Source: Stenotrophomonas maltophilia D457
Lineage (GTDB): Bacteria; Pseudomonadota; Gammaproteobacteria; Xanthomonadales; Xanthomonadaceae
DNA length: 64,000 bases
Reading direction: 5' to 3'
Assembly: GCF_000284595.1 (NCBI RefSeq)
Contig: NC_017671.1
Coordinates: 1,769,001 to 1,833,000, forward strand
The position numbers and the translations under genes are program-made. Positions 37,945 to 47,237 of this stretch are shown here, one piece after another. A model generated the notes under the pieces. That model searched no databases. It saw nothing but the letters and a program-made list of their open reading frames with translations, and was not told the origin of the DNA. Position 1 is the first letter of the stretch; each line of letters opens with the position of its first letter.

Positions 37945-39258
37945 ATGCATGCCGTTGCGCGGGACATGCCAGTGAGCGCGTCCCTTGCGGCAGCGGAGAC
38001 CCCGCGTTTTGCGGTGATCGGCTTGGGCTACGTCGGCCTGCCGTTGGCGGTGGCCTTCGGTCGGCACTGGCCGACGCTGGGCTTCGACATCGATGCCGAT
38101 CGCATCGCCGAGCTGCGCGATGGCCAGGACCATACGCTGGAGGTGGAGGCCGACGAGCTGGCCAGTGCTCGGCAGCTGCAGTACGGCAGCGATCCGGCCT
38201 TGCTTGATGCATGCAACGTCTACATCGTCACCGTGCCGACGCCGATCGATGCCTATGAGCAGCCCGATCTGGAGCCGTTGCGTTCGGCGACGCGGCTGAT
38301 CGCCAGCCATCTGCGCGCGGGTGACCTGGTGATCTACGAATCCACGGTGTACCCCGGCACCACTGAAGAAGTCTGCGTGCCGCTGCTGGAAGAAGGCTCG
38401 GGCCTGCGCTTCAACGAAGACTTCTACTGCGGCTACAGCCCGGAGCGGGTCAGTCCCGGTGACCGCCAGCGGCGCCTGGCCGACATCCGCAAGATCACCT
38501 CGGGGTCGACAGCGGAAGTGGCTGCGGTGATCGATGGCCTGTACCAGCGCATCATTGCCGCCGGCACGTTCCCCGCGCCATCGATGCGCGTGGCCGAGGC
38601 GGCCAAGGTGGTCGAGAACATCCAGCGCGATGTGAACATCGCGCTGGTCAATGAGTTGGCGCTGATCTTCGACAGGCTGGGCATCGATACCCAGGATGTG
38701 CTCGATGCCGCCGGCAGCAAGTGGAACTTCCTGCCATTCCGGCCGGGCCTGGTCGGCGGCCATTGCATCGGCGTGGACCCGTATTACCTGCTGCACAAGT
38801 CCGAGAGCGTGGGCTACCACCCGGACCTGATCCACACCGCGCGGCAGGTCAACAACCGCGTCGGTGAGCATGTGGCGTCGCGGGTGCTGGCGATGCTGGC
38901 CGAACGCGGCCGCGAACCAGTGCAGTCGCGCATCCTGGTGCTCGGTGTGACCTTCAAGGAGGATTGCCCGGACCTGCGCAACAGCCGCGCGCTGGAGCTG
39001 GCGCAGCGCCTGCGTGATGCCGGCGCTCAGGTCGAGGTCAGTGATCCCTGGGTCGGCCCGGCGGCATTGGCCGATGAGGGCGTGCAGTGGCTGGCCGAAC
39101 CCGTGGCAGGGGCCTATGACGCGGTGGTGCTGGCGGTTGCCCATGCCCGCTTCAAGGCGATGGACGAGGCCGGTATCCGGTCGCTGCTGGCGCCGGGCGG
39201 CCTGGTCTACGACGTCAAATCGGCCTGGCCACGCAACGTGGTTGACGATCGCCTGTAA
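37945..39258 (+). CDS. Nucleotide-sugar (UDP-HexNAc) 6-dehydrogenase, TviB/WbpO type
   Basis: About 437 aa from ATG 37945 (a second ATG at 37966 is equally possible). An N-terminal Rossmann motif GLGYVGLPLA, the YESTVYPGTTEEVCVP segment, the catalytic Cys in GLVGGHCIGVDPYYL near residue 272 and a C-terminal GVTFKEDCPDLRNSRALEL place it in the UDP-glucose/GDP-mannose dehydrogenase family. It is closest in look to TviB/WbpO, which make UDP-N-acetylgalactosaminuronate for surface polysaccharides. No polysaccharide cluster is visible around it. Confidence 0.88.
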   Translation: MHAVARDMPVSASLAAAETPRFAVIGLGYVGLPLAVAFGRHWPTLGFDIDADRIAELRDGQDHTLEVEADELASARQLQYGSDPALLDACNVYIVTVPTPIDAYEQPDLEPLRSATRLIASHLRAGDLVIYESTVYPGTTEEVCVPLLEEGSGLRFNEDFYCGYSPERVSPGDRQRRLADIRKITSGSTAEVAAVIDGLYQRIIAAGTFPAPSMRVAEAAKVVENIQRDVNIALVNELALIFDRLGIDTQDVLDAAGSKWNFLPFRPGLVGGHCIGVDPYYLLHKSESVGYHPDLIHTARQVNNRVGEHVASRVLAMLAERGREPVQSRILVLGVTFKEDCPDLRNSRALELAQRLRDAGAQVEVSDPWVGPAALADEGVQWLAEPVAGAYDAVVLAVAHARFKAMDEAGIRSLLAPGGLVYDVKSAWPRNVVDDRL

Positions 39259-39313
39259 ACCCGGGCGGCGGGCAGCACGGTAGACTCGCAGGCAGTTGCA
39301 ACCAAGGAACGCC

Positions 39314-40936
39314 ATGCACCGGTATATCGTCTACCTGCTCGCCATCCTGATGTTCCCCATCTGCCTGTGGTTGGCCACGATCTGGCCGGCCTGGTACTGG
39401 GGCGTCGGCCTGACCGCCGCGATGGTGGCACTGGGGACCTGGGACCTGCTGCAGAAGCGCAGCACGCTGCGCCGCAACTATCCGGTGATGGCGCACTTCC
39501 GCTACGGCCTGGAATCGATCGGTCCGGAAATCCGCCAGTACTTCGTGCAGAGCGACCTGGAGGACGTGCCGTTCTCGCGCCAGCAGCGTGCACTGATCTA
39601 CCAGCGGGCCAAGAACGAGATGGACACGGTGCCGTTCGGCACCCTGCGCAGCACCTACGCGGTGGATTACGAGTGGATCAACCACTCGCTGGCGCCGACC
39701 GCCATCGCCAAGCACGATTTCCGCGTGCTGATCGGCGCCAATTGTGCAAAGCCGTATTCGGCGAGCGTGTTCAATATTTCGGCGATGAGCTTCGGCTCGC
39801 TGTCGGCCAACGCGATCCGCGCACTGAACGAAGGCGCGCGGCGTGGTGGCTTCTACCACGACACCGGTGAAGGTTCGATTTCGCCATACCACCGCGAGAT
39901 GGGCGGCGATCTGGTGTGGGAGATCGGCTCGGGCTACTTCGGTTGCCGTGACGAAAAGGGCGGTTTCAGTGAAGAGCGCTTCGTCGCCAACGCCACCCAT
40001 GATCAGGTCAGGATGATCGAGATCAAGCTGTCGCAGGGCGCCAAGCCCGGTCATGGCGGCGTGCTGCCGGCGCCAAAGGTGACCGCTGAGATCTCGGTCA
40101 CCCGTGGCGTGCCGATGGGCGTGGACTGCGTATCGCCGTCGCGTCACTCGGCGTTCTCGACGCCGGTCGAACTGCTGCAGTTCGTCGCCCGTCTGCGCGA
40201 ACTGTCCGGCGGCAAGCCGGTCGGTTTCAAGCTGGCCATCGGCCACCCGTGGGAGTGGTTCGGCATTGCCAAGGCGATGCAGGAAACCGGCCTGCTGCCG
40301 GACTTCATCGTGGTCGACGGTGCCGAAGGCGGTACTGGCGCAGCACCGGCGGAGTTCGTCGACCATGTCGGCGTGCCGATGCACGAAGCACTGCTGCTGG
40401 TGCACAACACGCTGGTCGGCCTGGACCTTCGCGAGCGGATCCGCATCGGCGCGGCGGGCAAGATCACCAGCGCTTTCGACATCGCGCGCACCATCGCGCT
40501 GGGTGCCGACTGGTGCAATGCCGGCCGTGGCTTCATGTTCGCGCTGGGCTGCATCCAGTCGCTGAGCTGCCACACCGACAAGTGCCCGACCGGCATCGCC
40601 ACCCAGGACCGGGCGCGCTGGAAGCACCTGGATGCACCGGACAAGGCCACCCGGGTGTACAGCTACCACGAGCACACGCTGCACGCCCTGAAGGAGCTGT
40701 TGTGTGCGGCCGGCCTGAACGATCCGGCCGAACTGGGGCCGGAGCACATCCTGCGTCGTGTTTCGCCTGTCGAGATCCGCTCGCTGGCGTCGCTGTACCG
40801 CTACCTGGAACCGGGCGAGCTGCTGCACAAGGTGCCGGATCATGCGGTGTTCCATGCATTCTGGGCCGATGCACGCAGCGATTCGTTCCAGCCGCCGCCG
40901 AAGATCCAGGCGCTGCGCGCCAGCAAGTCGCGATAA
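39314..40936 (+). CDS. FMN-binding glutamate synthase family protein, membrane anchored
   Basis: ATG 39314 behind AAGGAA; 540 aa. Two membrane helices fill residues 3-45, then a glutamate synthase (GltS) alpha/beta barrel: ISAMSFGSLSANAIRALNEG, YHDTGEGSISPYHREMGGD, VDGAEGGTGAAPAEF and the Fe-S type CHTDKCPTGIATQD. The family lacks the amidotransferase domain of GltB, and its physiological substrate is unknown. It is the only gene between the dehydrogenase and a SMAG repeat pair. Confidence 0.9.
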   Translation: MHRYIVYLLAILMFPICLWLATIWPAWYWGVGLTAAMVALGTWDLLQKRSTLRRNYPVMAHFRYGLESIGPEIRQYFVQSDLEDVPFSRQQRALIYQRAKNEMDTVPFGTLRSTYAVDYEWINHSLAPTAIAKHDFRVLIGANCAKPYSASVFNISAMSFGSLSANAIRALNEGARRGGFYHDTGEGSISPYHREMGGDLVWEIGSGYFGCRDEKGGFSEERFVANATHDQVRMIEIKLSQGAKPGHGGVLPAPKVTAEISVTRGVPMGVDCVSPSRHSAFSTPVELLQFVARLRELSGGKPVGFKLAIGHPWEWFGIAKAMQETGLLPDFIVVDGAEGGTGAAPAEFVDHVGVPMHEALLLVHNTLVGLDLRERIRIGAAGKITSAFDIARTIALGADWCNAGRGFMFALGCIQSLSCHTDKCPTGIATQDRARWKHLDAPDKATRVYSYHEHTLHALKELLCAAGLNDPAELGPEHILRRVSPVEIRSLASLYRYLEPGELLHKVPDHAVFHAFWADARSDSFQPPPKIQALRASKSR

Positions 40937-40944
40937 TGTGTTGC

Positions 40945-41031
40945 TGTAGAGCCGAGCCCATGCTCGGCTGCTTCTCTCATCGCGATGTTGGAACGAAGAA
41001 CAGCTGAGCCGAGCATGGGCTCGGCCCTACA
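40945..41031. repeat. SMAG-type inverted repeat pair
   Basis: Two copies of a GTAGAGCCGAGC-type palindrome in opposite orientation (40945-40970 and 41001-41031) fold with each other across about 30 nt. This GTAG-headed palindrome family is characteristic of Stenotrophomonas and may act as mRNA 3'-end structure. Confidence 0.85.
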
Positions 41032-41041
41032 GGGGGATGTC

Positions 41042-41503
41042 ATGCGGTTCAGGACCGGCACCATCGACGATGTCGCCATGCTGTGGGCACTGCGCACGCG
41101 TTGCGTTCGCGAGTCGTGCAGCAGCCATTACCCGGCGGAGGTGATCGATCCGTGGTCTGCTTCGCCGCCGCCGTCGCAGTACGCACGGCTGCTGGGGCAG
41201 GGAGGCTGCGTGGTGGCCGAGGACGGGCAGGGTGTCCTGCTCGGGTTCGGCGTGTTTGATACCGACGCCAATGAAGTCGATGCGCTGTTCGTCGATCCGG
41301 ATCGTGGCGGCACGGGCATCGGCCAGGCGCTGATGCAGCGTCTGCTGGCGATGGCCGATCGTGAGCGCGAGGTGGTGCTGTCAGCCTCGCTCAATGCGGT
41401 GCCGTTCTACCAACGGCAGGGATTCATTGCCGTGCGGGAGGAAGCCTACCCGCATCCCAGCGGCGTGGCGCTGGCTTCGGTGAGCATGCGCAGGCCGTGG
41501 TGA
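41042..41503 (+). CDS. GNAT N-acetyltransferase
   Basis: A 153-aa protein with the GNAT core: beta-strand 4 with VDALFVDPDRGGTGIGQALM (motif A, acetyl-CoA pyrophosphate loop R-x-x-G-x-G-like), then NAVPFYQRQGF (motif B). The substrate cannot be inferred. The start ATG 41042 comes 11 nt after the SMAG pair. It lies between two SMAG elements and has no partners. Confidence 0.85.
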   Translation: MRFRTGTIDDVAMLWALRTRCVRESCSSHYPAEVIDPWSASPPPSQYARLLGQGGCVVAEDGQGVLLGFGVFDTDANEVDALFVDPDRGGTGIGQALMQRLLAMADREREVVLSASLNAVPFYQRQGFIAVREEAYPHPSGVALASVSMRRPW

Positions 41504-41515
41504 GCGCCCGGGGAT

Positions 41516-41586
41516 TGTAGAGTCGAGCCATGCTCGACTGCTTCATCGCCTGAATCAAAGGCAGTCGAGCATGGCTAAACTCCACA
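41516..41586. repeat. SMAG-type inverted repeat pair
   Basis: A GTAGAGTCGAGCCATGCTCGACTGC copy and an inverted copy 41561-41586 with the same core face each other around a 20-nt loop, between convergent genes. Confidence 0.8.
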
Positions 41587-41595
41587 ATGCGGGCG

Positions 41596-42843
41596 TCACC
41601 GCCCAGCCAGCCACCCGATCACGCCCTCGGCGGCGCGCAGGCCACTGGCATAGCACGCCGTCAGCAGGTAGCCCCCCGTGGGGGCCTCCCAGTCCAGCAT
41701 CTCGCCGGCACAGAACACGCCGGGTACTGCCCGCAGCATCAGGCCATCATCCAGCGCAGCCAGGCGCACGCCGCCGGCAGTGCTGATCACCTCGGCCATC
41801 GGCCGTGGACGCAGAAGGCGCAACGGCAGGCGCTTGAGCGTGGTAGCCACGGCAGGCAGGTCGTGGCCCGCATCCTTGCCAAGGATCTCGAACACCAGGG
41901 TGGCCTTCACCGCATCCAGGCCGGCCTGGCGGCGCAGATGCTCACCAAAACTGCGACCCTTGCGCGGCCGCGAAAGATCGGCCAGCAGGCGTGCTTCATC
42001 GCGTCCCGGCACCAGGTCCAGCCACAGCATGGCATGGCCATCACGGTTGATGGTCTCGCGCAGGTCTGCGGCCAACGCGTAGATCAGGCTGCCTTCGATG
42101 CCGTACTCGCTGGCTACGCATTCGCCCTGCAGCGACTGCGGTTGTCCGGCCAGGTCGAGCCAGTGCGCGACCACCGGCTTCAACGGTGCGCCTGCATTGC
42201 GCTGGGCGAAGAACGGCGTCCAGTCGATGTCGAAGCCGCAGTTGGCCGATTGCAGCGGCGCAATGTCCACGCCTCGTGCCTGCAAGGGGGCGACCCAGGC
42301 GCCATCACTGCCCAGCTGCGGCCAGCTGCCGCCACCCATCGCCAACACGCTGGCATCGGCGTGGACATCGATCTCGCCGGCTTCGGTGGCGAAGCGCAGC
42401 GCGCCGTCGTTGCCCCAGCCGATCCAGCGGTGGTTGGCATGCAGGCGCACGCCCTGTTCCTTCAGTCGGCGCACCCAGCCGCGCAGCAGCGGCGCAGCCT
42501 TGCGGTCGACCGGAAACACGCGGCCGGAGCTGCCGACATAGGTCTCCACGCCAAGGCCGGCAGCCCAGTCGCGCAGCGCCTGCGCGTCGAAGCCATCCAG
42601 CCAGCGGCCCACGGCCGTGGATTGCTCGCGGTAGCGGCTGTCGAACAGCGGCCGCGGATCGGAATGGGTGAGGTTGAGACCGCCCTTGCCGGCGATCAGG
42701 AACTTGCGGCCGGGTGAGCCCTTGGCCTCGTACAGGTCCACGTCCAGCCCCGCGGCGCGCAGGCGCTCGGCGGCGAACAGGCCGGCCGGGCCACCGCCGA
42801 TGACGGCGACCCGATGGGGCAATGCGGTATTACGGCTTGACAT
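41596..42843 (-). CDS. HI0933/BaiN-like flavoprotein (NAD(P)/FAD oxidoreductase)
   Basis: A 415-aa flavoprotein from ATG 42843. FAD-binding Rossmann GGGPAGLFAAERLRAAG at the N terminus is followed by KGGLNLTHSDP, the hallmark of the HI0933 family. Then come VLAMGGGSWPQLGSDG and a C-terminal GEMLDWEAPTGGYLLTACYA. Reaction unknown; relatives are annotated as putative dehydrogenases acting on steroid-like or amino acid substrates. It overlaps the upstream FKBP gene by 14 nt, so the two are likely transcribed together. Confidence 0.88.
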   Translation of the reverse strand: MSSRNTALPHRVAVIGGGPAGLFAAERLRAAGLDVDLYEAKGSPGRKFLIAGKGGLNLTHSDPRPLFDSRYREQSTAVGRWLDGFDAQALRDWAAGLGVETYVGSSGRVFPVDRKAAPLLRGWVRRLKEQGVRLHANHRWIGWGNDGALRFATEAGEIDVHADASVLAMGGGSWPQLGSDGAWVAPLQARGVDIAPLQSANCGFDIDWTPFFAQRNAGAPLKPVVAHWLDLAGQPQSLQGECVASEYGIEGSLIYALAADLRETINRDGHAMLWLDLVPGRDEARLLADLSRPRKGRSFGEHLRRQAGLDAVKATLVFEILGKDAGHDLPAVATTLKRLPLRLLRPRPMAEVISTAGGVRLAALDDGLMLRAVPGVFCAGEMLDWEAPTGGYLLTACYASGLRAAEGVIGWLAGR

Positions 42844-43264
42844 CGAGCAGCTCGACATCGAACACCAGCGACGAACCGGCCGGAATCGGCCCGACCCGGC
42901 GGTCGCCGTAGCCGTAATCCGGCGGGATCATCAGCGTGCGCTTGCCGCCGACCTTCATGCCGGCCACGCCCTCATCCCAGCCGCGGATGACCTGGCCGGC
43001 GCCGAGCGCGAAGGTGAACGGCTGGCCGTGCTTGAAGGAGCTGTCGAAGGTCTTGCCGTGCTTGGTTTCGGTGCGGTTGTCGTAGATCCAGCCGGTGTAG
43101 TGCACGGTGACCTTGCTGCCAGGAACGGCTTCGGTGCCGGTGCCAGCGACGGTATCGATGCGCTCGAAGGTGGTCAGGGTGCCGCCCGGCGGCGGACCGG
43201 AGGGCTCGCTCGAGCAGCCAGCGGCGGCGAGGGACAGCAGCAGGGGAAGCAGCAGGCGGCGCAT
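42830..43264 (-). CDS. FKBP-type peptidyl-prolyl isomerase lipoprotein
   Basis: ATG 43264 gives a 144-aa lipoprotein. The signal MRRLLLPLLLSLAAAGC has a lipobox AAGC, so the protein is anchored to a membrane facing the periplasm. The single FKBP domain has SKVTVHYTGWIYDNRTETKH, GQVIRGWDEGVAGMKVGGKR and LMIPPDYGYGDRRVG, with the active-site aromatic and Asp residues intact. Expected job: proline isomerisation during folding of exported proteins. It leads the operon with the flavoprotein. Confidence 0.92.
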   Translation of the reverse strand: MRRLLLPLLLSLAAAGCSSEPSGPPPGGTLTTFERIDTVAGTGTEAVPGSKVTVHYTGWIYDNRTETKHGKTFDSSFKHGQPFTFALGAGQVIRGWDEGVAGMKVGGKRTLMIPPDYGYGDRRVGPIPAGSSLVFDVELLDVKP

Positions 43265-43334
43265 CGGGCGTCTCCAGAAGGGCGCAGGGCGAGGGCGGCA
43301 AGGGTAGCGCATCGGCGCCGGGTATCATGGCGGC

Positions 43335-43700
43335 ATGGCAAAACTCCTGCTCAATCTGCGCAATGTCGGCGACGACGAATATGCCGATGTCTGCACGCTG
43401 CTCGACCAGCACGGCATCGCCTGGTACCGCACCGAACCCAGCCCTTGGGGCATTTCCAACGGTGGCCTGTGGCTGCGCGAGGACGCCGATCATCCGCGCG
43501 CGAAGGCGCTGATGGCCGGGTACCAGGCGGCGCGCGGTGTGCGCGTGCGGGCCGAGCGTGAGCAGGCGTTGCGGGATGGCACGGCGGAGACCTTTGGCAG
43601 CCTGTTCCGGCGGCGGCCGGTGTTCGTGGTGCTGGTGCTGCTGGGCATGACCGCTGCGGCGGCGCTGGTGCTGCTGCCGTTCATGCTGTTGCGGGGGTAG
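43335..43700 (+). CDS. DUF6164-like small membrane protein
   Basis: A 121-aa protein from ATG 43335. The soluble N-terminal 80 residues (MAKLLLNLRNVGDDEYADVC, GIAWYRTEPSPWGISNGGLW) form a compact alpha/beta domain resembling putative signal-transducer (DUF2007-type) folds. A single helix at about 97-117 follows. I recognise the pattern of DUF6164. Function unknown. It is divergent from the FKBP lipoprotein. Confidence 0.78.
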   Translation: MAKLLLNLRNVGDDEYADVCTLLDQHGIAWYRTEPSPWGISNGGLWLREDADHPRAKALMAGYQAARGVRVRAEREQALRDGTAETFGSLFRRRPVFVVLVLLGMTAAAALVLLPFMLLRG

Positions 43701-44006
43701 GGGGCGCGGCCGGGTTGCACCCGGCACCCGCGGTAGTGCCGGCCGCTGGCCGGCAACAGCAACAGCAACAGCAACGGCAGGCAATCCGTTGCGGGCAGGG
43801 CGGTGTCGGCAGGCGGGACACGCCGTAAACCCATCCTTGGGGGCTCGATGGCGCCATCCATGGCGCCAACGGTCCCGCCTGCCCACACCGCCCCGCCTCT
43901 GACAGATTCCGGGTGTCTGCCGGGCTTGGGGTCGGATCCCTCTGCTGCGCAGAGGGCTCTGACCCCTGAATCTGTCTGTGCGGGCGGGAGGCGCTAAAAT
44001 GGCAGG
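43701..44006. repeat. 306-bp repeat-filled intergenic region
   Basis: There is no gene. It contains a SMAG palindrome (43733-43757) followed by CAACAG-type hexamers, a GGCGCCATCCATGGCGCC palindrome (43850-43867) and one GGGGTCGGATCC...GGCTCTGACCCC element (43928-43966). The next gene starts at 44007. Confidence 0.8.
43928..43966. repeat. GGGGTCGGATCC/GGCTCTGACCCC element, copy 1
   Basis: An imperfect palindrome with stem CCCTCTGC/GCAGAGGG inside conserved but unequal ends. The same ends occur at 53120-53160 and, inverted, 53174-53211. Confidence 0.75.
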
Positions 44007-44774
44007 ATGATCGCCAACACCGCTGCCTACCATTTCGCCGTCATCGACGCCCCCCAGGCCCTGTGCGACCAGCTGCTGTCGCGTGCCCAGGCGGCCGGGT
44101 TGCGGGGCACGATCCTGGTGGCGGGCGAGGGACTGAACCTGTTCCTGGCCGGTGAGCCGGAGGCGGTCGAGGATTTCTACGCCGCGCTGCATGCCGATGC
44201 GCGTTTTGCCGGGATGCGGGTCAAGACCAGCCTGAGCGAGCACCAGCCGTTCGCGCGGCTGAAGGCCAAGGTGAAGGACGAGATCATCAGCTTCCGCCGC
44301 GATGACGGCCAGCCGCTGGACTATCCGCGTGCACCGGCGGTCGATCCGGCCACCGTGCAGCGCTGGCTGCGGCAGGGCCATGATGACGCCGGCAAGCCGG
44401 TGGTGATGCTCGATACCCGCAACCTGCAGGAAGTGGAGTACGGCACGTTCAAGGATGCGCTGGTGCTGCCCATCCACAAGTTCACCGACCTGCCCGAGGC
44501 GCTGGCGCCGCATCGCGAGGCGCTGAAGGACAGCACCGTGATCAGTTTCTGCACCGGCGGCATCCGCTGCGAGAAGGCCGCACTGTGGATGGCCAACGAT
44601 GGCATGGACAACGTGCTGCAGCTCGATGGCGGCATCCTCGGCTACTTCGAGGAGGTGGGCGGCGAAGGTTATGAAGGCCGCTGTTTCGTGTTCGACGAGC
44701 GCGTGGCGCTGGATGCCGAACTGAAGCCGATGGTCGACCAGCCGCTGCCGGAGCCGCGCCCCAGCGCGTTCTGA
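44007..44774 (+). CDS. trhO: tRNA uridine 5-oxyacetic-acid pathway hydroxylase, TrhO/YceA family
   Basis: A 255-aa rhodanese-family protein. An N-terminal ferredoxin-like half (RGTILVAGEGLNLFLAGEPE) precedes a rhodanese domain with the active Cys in VISFCTGGIRCEKAA near residue 183. The family (UPF0176) hydroxylates U34 of tRNAs in an oxygen-dependent way. Length matches the shorter family members; E. coli TrhO is longer. Start ATG 44007; no close partner genes. Confidence 0.85.
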   Translation: MIANTAAYHFAVIDAPQALCDQLLSRAQAAGLRGTILVAGEGLNLFLAGEPEAVEDFYAALHADARFAGMRVKTSLSEHQPFARLKAKVKDEIISFRRDDGQPLDYPRAPAVDPATVQRWLRQGHDDAGKPVVMLDTRNLQEVEYGTFKDALVLPIHKFTDLPEALAPHREALKDSTVISFCTGGIRCEKAALWMANDGMDNVLQLDGGILGYFEEVGGEGYEGRCFVFDERVALDAELKPMVDQPLPEPRPSAF

Positions 44775-44782
44775 CACGCTTC

Positions 44783-44812
44783 TGTAGAGCCGAGCCCATG
44801 CTCGGCTCTACA
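44783..44812. repeat. SMAG palindrome
   Basis: TGTAGAGCCGAG and its exact complement around a 6-nt loop, 9 nt after the trhO stop codon; probably serves as its 3' end. Confidence 0.85.
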
Positions 44813-44924
44813 CGGTCCGGCAGGCCCTGAACCGGCTCCGCGGGAATCAGCATCCCGCCACCGTCACTGGCCGCTGCGCCTGGCCGACCCCATGCAGGGG
44901 GGATCCTGAGACGGAAAACCGCTG

Positions 44925-45920
<996 letters not shown>

Positions 45921-45987
45921 ACAATGGCGTCACGGCCCGTTGCAGCCGCGACGGGTCTGATGGTGGCTCTTCCCATTGGAGCCTCCC

Positions 45988-46485
45988 ATGGCGGATACCC
46001 GCGCTGAACACATCGCCCAGCTGGCCGAACTGATCAAGGACGTGGAGGTGGCGATGTTCACCACCACCGGCGTCGACGGACGACTCTACAGCCGGCCGCT
46101 GGCCACCCAGCAGGTCACCTTCGACGGTGACCTGTGGTTCGTCATCACCGCCGACAGCCCGAAGGTTGCCGAGATCGCGCTTGATCCGCACGTCAACGTG
46201 GCCTATGCCTCGCCGTCGAAGAACACCTACGTATCGGTGGCAGGGCGCGCGCGCATCGTTGATGACCGCGCGAAGATCGAGGAACTGTGGTCGCCGGCGA
46301 TGAAACTGTTTTTCCCGGGCGGCAAGGACGACCCGAACCTGCGCCTGATCCACGTGCGGGCCGACTCGGCCGAGTATTGGGATGGTCCGGGCACGCTGCT
46401 GGGCAAGGCGTTGAATTTCGTGCTGTCGGCGGTGCAGGACGAGCCGGCGCAATTGGCCGACAATGGCTTCATCGATCTTCGGTGA
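45988..46485 (+). CDS. Pyridoxamine 5'-phosphate oxidase-fold general stress protein
   Basis: Start ATG 45988; 165 aa with the split-barrel sequence VAMFTTTGVDGRLYSRPLAT, DLWFVITADSPKVAEI and NTYVSVAGRARIVDD. This is the general-stress-protein-26 group of flavin/F420-like binding split barrels, not true PdxH. It probably binds FMN or FAD. It may pair functionally with the preceding flavin monooxygenase, but an independent transcript is equally possible. Confidence 0.88.
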   Translation: MADTRAEHIAQLAELIKDVEVAMFTTTGVDGRLYSRPLATQQVTFDGDLWFVITADSPKVAEIALDPHVNVAYASPSKNTYVSVAGRARIVDDRAKIEELWSPAMKLFFPGGKDDPNLRLIHVRADSAEYWDGPGTLLGKALNFVLSAVQDEPAQLADNGFIDLR

Positions 46486-46502
46486 GGATCGATGTCCGGT
46501 AT

Positions 46503-46567
46503 TGGTAGTGCCGGCCGCTGGCCGGCAGACCTGGAAACGTGGCAACCGGCCAGCGGCCGGCTATACC
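46503..46567. repeat. SMAG-type repeat pair
   Basis: GGTAGTGCCGGCCGCTGGCCGGCA and an inverted copy (AACCGGCCAGCGGCCGGCTATACC) fold together between convergent genes. Confidence 0.8.
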
Positions 46568-46577
46568 GGGTTCCGGC

Positions 46578-47237
46578 TCAGAACCAGCGCTGGAACAGGT
46601 CCACCGTGTAACCCACCAGCTGCCCCGAACTGAAGCCGAAGAACGCGATCGCCGCCAACGCGGCGATCCAGTTGAACAGCATCAGCGCGCCATCGCGTTC
46701 AAGCAGCGCCAGCGAGAACAGCAGCAGCTGGAAGCCGAACAGGAAATTGGTGAAGGGAATCGGCAACGACAGCAGCAGGCCCAGCAGCACCAGCAGCAGG
46801 CCGCTGAAGGCGTGGGCGGGGAGGGGTGTCAACAGCTGCGGCAGGCGTGGCCTCAGCATCCTGTCCAGGCGCCGCAGTGGGCGGTCGATGCGGTCCAGGA
46901 AACGGTGCATGGTGCCGCGCTTGGGTCCGCGGCGGGCAATGAAGCCGGGCAGCCACGGCCGGCGCAGGCAGAACAGCATCTGCAGGCCGATCAGGATCAC
47001 CAGCGGGCCGCTGACCGCGCCACCCATGCCCGGGATCGGGATGAACGAGGGCAGGATCGCCACGAACAGGAACACGCCGAACGCGCTCTGCTGCAGGTTG
47101 CTCAGGATCTGGCCGAGCGGCATGTGCTCGGCGGGGTCGCCGGAAGCGAACATCTCCAGCAGGGTGCGGATGCCCTCGTTGCGGTAGGCCGGGCGCTCGG
47201 CGCCTGGACCCTGGCCGGCCTCAGGCGGTGAGCTCAT
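46578..47237 (-). CDS. ExoD-family membrane protein
   Basis: ATG 47237 overlaps the end of the upstream CNNM gene; 219 aa. It has four to five membrane helices and the ExoD family phrases SFIPIPGMGGAVSGPLVILI, GLQMLFCLRRPWLPGF and LGLLLSLPIPFTNFLFGFQL. In rhizobia ExoD affects exopolysaccharide production and alkaline tolerance; its molecular action is unclear. Translation is probably coupled with the CNNM/CBS protein. Confidence 0.85.
   Translation of the reverse strand: MSSPPEAGQGPGAERPAYRNEGIRTLLEMFASGDPAEHMPLGQILSNLQQSAFGVFLFVAILPSFIPIPGMGGAVSGPLVILIGLQMLFCLRRPWLPGFIARRGPKRGTMHRFLDRIDRPLRRLDRMLRPRLPQLLTPLPAHAFSGLLLVLLGLLLSLPIPFTNFLFGFQLLLFSLALLERDGALMLFNWIAALAAIAFFGFSSGQLVGYTVDLFQRWF

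Noticed and set aside
37423..39315. Long reverse reading frame (630 codons)
   Set aside because: Antisense to the BLUF and dehydrogenase genes, both of which have clear family motifs.
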